A program made the translations under genes and the position numbers. The notes beneath the pieces are model-generated. The model had not been told where the DNA came from and did no database searches. It was given only the letters and a program-made list of their open reading frames with translations. 64,000 bases of DNA, taken from positions 3,109,318-3,173,317 of the forward strand of contig JANVCC010000152.1 of NCBI GenBank assembly GCA_025345505.1, in the 5' to 3' direction. The DNA is from Todiramphus chloris collaris (lineage: Eukaryota; Chordata; Aves; Coraciiformes; Alcedinidae). This document shows, piece by piece, positions 60,631 to 64,000 of the stretch (the first letter of the stretch is position 1; each line of letters opens with the position of its first letter).

Positions 60631-63435
60631 AATGTTACATTCTTCCCAGGAAAATTGTATCCATTTCCTAATTTTGAGCATCACTGAGTACCAGTTCTTA
60701 GCTGATGAAATGGAAGTTACTTGTGGAGTGCAATTGTCTCTAGTGAGATACACATATATTGCATCAGAGACAACCTACGTAAACCAAGTATCTAAATCCT
60801 GCTCATATCATGGAGGATCGGGTAGGCAGTACCAGGACTTGTTGAGAAGACAGTACAAAGATAATTACATCGCAAAGTGAAAAAGACTTGACTGGGTATT
60901 CATCCCAGTTGCAGAGCTGGTGTACTGAAATCAACAACATAAATAAACAAGAGGCACAGGTAACCTCTTGAGGGGAGGAAAGGGGGAGAGTAGTAGGTAT
61001 ACATGATGCATGGTAGGTCTTCTGACTCTTCCTGCTGACTTCATCTGATGAACCCTCACCCTCTGTTCCATCTAAAAAAACCAAAATCTTTATTCCAATT
61101 TCCTTCTTCTCATGAGTTGTCTCCATTTGTGTCTTTTATCCCTATTACTTTTCAGCCTCTCAGTAGTACTGATTTCATCAAATTTTCTGATGCACGTATT
61201 TTGTCTCAGCTTTGTCTGTCTCCTACTGACAGAGGTGTGCTATCCCATCAAGTGTGAAGGATAGAAAATACAGACTTTTAAGATGGGAAAGGAAATTCTA
61301 CTCCCTATGTCTTCATAAAATAATTTTTATCTCTTCTTTCTTCTCCAAAAGACTTTTCAGGGTTTCTGTGCTATTAAGCCTGGCTAGAACAACCTGATTC
61401 CACACAGAAAAATGAGGGCATTTTCAGGAGCACTGTGTGGGAAGACTTAAGCTCTTCTCCTGACCTCAGATCAGCTCAGTGATACCTGTCTGAAAGCACA
61501 GGGAAGTTTTGCTTTAGGAATTTTCATAAACTTAGTTTCTGTAGAAGCTGTAGTTTCTTGCTGTGGATTTCAGTGAACAGTGGGATGCATTTTTACACAG
61601 AGATGGAAGATTTATCATGCCTTTAGGTATTCTGAATGTCTATAAAGTCTCTTTCCATGCATTTTTCCTGTATTTTAATTGCAATATTTTGCAATTCATT
61701 TCTGTTTCAAGTGCCACTGGCATGAAAAAGCTCTAGGATGTTGTTGAAGCAGTATAAAGATGAGAACTCTTCAATTCTGCCAGAAGAGCTTGCTGAAGGG
61801 CTGGGCATCTTGAGGATCAAAAGGTGTAACCCTACTTTTCTTTCAACCTTCAATGAAGAAATTTATGCTAAACCAAGATAGTTGGCTTTACAAACCAGAT
61901 TAACTGTGTGAAAGAAAGACTGGAGCAATGTATTCTGATGACAACATACATCTGTCCTTGCTCTTCATTGTCAATACTTTGAAAATGGTAGTATTTGACA
62001 AGAGCACCTTTTTCACTCTCTGGTGTCAAGAGGCTCATGGATCATGCAAGATTCCCTCAGATAGCTTGACTTACGATGAATATAGATGTAAGAGGAGACA
62101 GCTTTTGTGACCATCTTCTCATGTTCTTGACTTGATTGTCCTGAAGTACATTCATGAATACATTCAGAAAAGGAATAAATTTATTTCCCAAGAACAGTGA
62201 AGAAGAGGGAGAGTAAAGGGACAGGACAGAACCACTAAACACAAGATGTAATCACAATACCATATCAGGATATGACTTTGCTGTTCTATTTAATACATAC
62301 CTGACACTTCATAAAAACCCTACTGTGGAAAAATTTATGTTTACTGCTTTTATTCAGCAAAGGTTTGCTCTTTGTGTTTGTTCAGGACCCACTTGAAGTC
62401 AGAGAGTGCCTCAAGTGCATAGTTCTTCCTGCATGGATCTTCTAGCAGGGTCATGTCCTGGGTTTCTTCCATTGTGCCACGGGTGGTGTGATGATGTTGT
62501 AACAGTCATGTCTAATGAAGAGTCCAGTAGCGAAGACAGATGATGAGTGACTAGAGGTCTTGGTGGGGACTTGAGAGTTTCACACCCCTCATAATCATCC
62601 TGTATGTTTTCCTTGGCAAATACTTTTAATTTTTTTTTTGTGTCAATTCACCCTAAGTGAGAAGACAGCACTTTATTAAGAATTTTGTGACAATATAGTT
62701 ATTGAAAGTGTAAAAGGTGATACTGTGATAGAGGCCACATGTAAACCTAATTGTAAGTCCTTACAGACTATGGTCTGTGTCTGTCGTTGAATATAATTGC
62801 AGTCATAAGTTTCAGAAGAAAGGAAATTTTTATGTCTTCTGCTCTTTCTGTCTCATATATTATGCATATGCACACTTCCAAAAGTTCCCTAACAGCTTAG
62901 ATTTAGGTTTCTGTGATGTTCTCTTACTGAGTTCCCTGCAGCATAGAAAGGGTTTGCTGCCACAAATGGTATAGAGAAGATGGTAGAAACTATTAGGTGG
63001 AAAACAGGACATAAGGACTTTACTAGGTCCTAATAAATGGAGCTGGATCAAAGTCAGATTTCAAGAAACAGTTCAAGGGAGAATTCCCACATGACAGGAG
63101 ACACAGAGAGCAACAACTCTTAAGTACAATGAATACTTCTCTAAGTGATGAAGGAGATAGGGTACAGCAATCTCAGAAATGCCTATGAGCCCTCCTCCAC
63201 CTTCTTTTTCACATGGCAGCTTCTCAGATAACCTGCAAATGCACTGCCTGAATCTGCATTTGGACATGCCTACTATTACACCAGACTGTCTGCCATAGGG
63301 CTGATGTAGTAAGCATGGGAATATGAGCACAGAGGATTTCTCATGGTTCAGAGATTGTGACTTAGTGATTTATTACTGAAGATGTATGATCTTTGCTTGT
63401 CCTGTAGAATGCTATGTGTCATGCATTTGACCAGG

Positions 63436-63592
63436 AAAAGCAGTGGAGTCACCAACCCTGGAGGTATTTAAAAGATGTGTAGATGTGGTGCTGAGGGACA
63501 TGGTTTAGTGGTGACTTGGCAGTGCTGGATTAATGATTGAACTCAATAATCTGAAAGATCTTTTCCGAACAAAAAAATTCTATGATTCTATA
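63436..63592 (+). mobile_element. CR1 LINE, short 3' fragment
   Basis: It reads CAGTGGAGTCACCAACCCTG, GAGGTATTTAAAAGATGTGT, then ATGATTGAACTCAATAATCT and AAAAAAATTCTATGATTCTA. This is a CR1 subfamily tail that ends in TTCCGAAC rather than TTCCAACC. Older and worn. Confidence 0.88.
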
Positions 63593-64000
63593 CCATTCAT
63601 TAGTGGTATAAGTACACCATTCAGGTACTTGCATTATTGGAGTATTACCTTGTTTCTGTTGTTGTCTTTTTTCCAAGCACAGAGATTCCCCTATTCTATG
63701 TGTGCATCCAATGCTTCCATATATGAAAGAGAAAATGAGAATGTTCTTTTTTTAAAACTTTTGGTTGACATGTGCATAGGCACACTGAAATCATAAAATG
63801 AGATAGACAGACACATTGCCTTTTGTGTGCTTTTCTTTGATTTAATGGCTTTTCAAGACTAAATACCATTGAACAAAAAATGAGTGCTATAGGCACCTGA
63901 ACACCCATTTGAATATGAGAGATGGCATTATAGGGTGGACATATTTCTTTCTGCCTCTCTTTTTGTTCCTTTTTCACAGACTCTCCTGGTGATACTAACT
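63593..64000. other. AT-rich sequence to the window end
   Basis: No gene or repeat recognised. Confidence 0.45.

Larger units (their letters stand above)
53291..63435. other. About 10 kb of unique AT-rich DNA, no gene recognised
   Basis: No repeat family end, exon or RNA gene was recognised. Listed separately: a T/G-rich tract at 53469-53582, poly-T at 56405-56430, an A-rich tract at 58702-58756 and poly-T at 60609-60630. Open frames reach only 107 codons and lack motifs. Confidence 0.5.

Noticed and set aside
1-64000. Prokaryotic features (operons, CRISPR arrays, phage) or an undescribed defence system
   Set aside because: The sequence is vertebrate nuclear DNA with avian CR1 and LTR elements; no array of spaced direct repeats or packed gene set exists.

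Overview
This window looks like vertebrate nuclear DNA from a bird. It is AT-rich, has no operon-like gene packing, and is interrupted by at least eleven copies or fragments of CR1, the dominant LINE family of birds. Several carry the diagnostic CR1 3' end (a run like CCCTTCCAACCC followed by ATTCTATGATTCTATG, or its complement). Two solo LTRs of avian endogenous-retrovirus type lie near 40.6-42.2 kb. Family names come from recognising motifs in the sequence; no database search was possible. The species cannot be fixed. The two LTRs resemble families I associate with neoavian, especially passerine, genomes, but that is memory rather than proof.

Layout. 1-11 kb is mostly unique AT-rich DNA; its one notable item is a 181-codon minus-strand open frame at 424-969 that could be an old viral (parvovirus capsid-like) insertion. 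11.1-15.2 kb holds a plus-strand CR1 3' fragment followed by a roughly 3.06-kb minus-strand CR1 that still shows endonuclease (EN) and reverse transcriptase (RT) with few lesions. 17.5 kb has a worn RT scrap. 21.2-23.2 kb is a 2-kb plus-strand CR1. 23.2-33.3 kb is unique DNA with microsatellites, an X-box-like palindrome at 28.8 kb and a GC-richer patch at 31-32 kb. 33.3-34.4 kb and 37.0-38.6 kb are minus-strand CR1s; the second joins an ORF1 esterase region directly to the RT C-terminal part. 39.1 kb is a short CR1 3' end. 40.57-41.13 kb (plus) and 41.53-42.24 kb (minus) are solo LTRs. 49.8-50.8 kb is a fairly well preserved CR1. CR1 tails also occur at 42.8, 53.2 and 63.5 kb. The rest is unique or unrecognised DNA.

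No host protein-coding exon, tRNA, rRNA or CRISPR array could be supported. The window is best read as intergenic or intronic sequence whose recognisable coding content is all retrotransposon-derived and broken. The strongest points for follow-up are the 424-969 open frame, the ORF1-to-RT junction at about 38.13 kb, the long CR1 at 12.2-15.2 kb and the 20-bp palindrome at 28795-28814.
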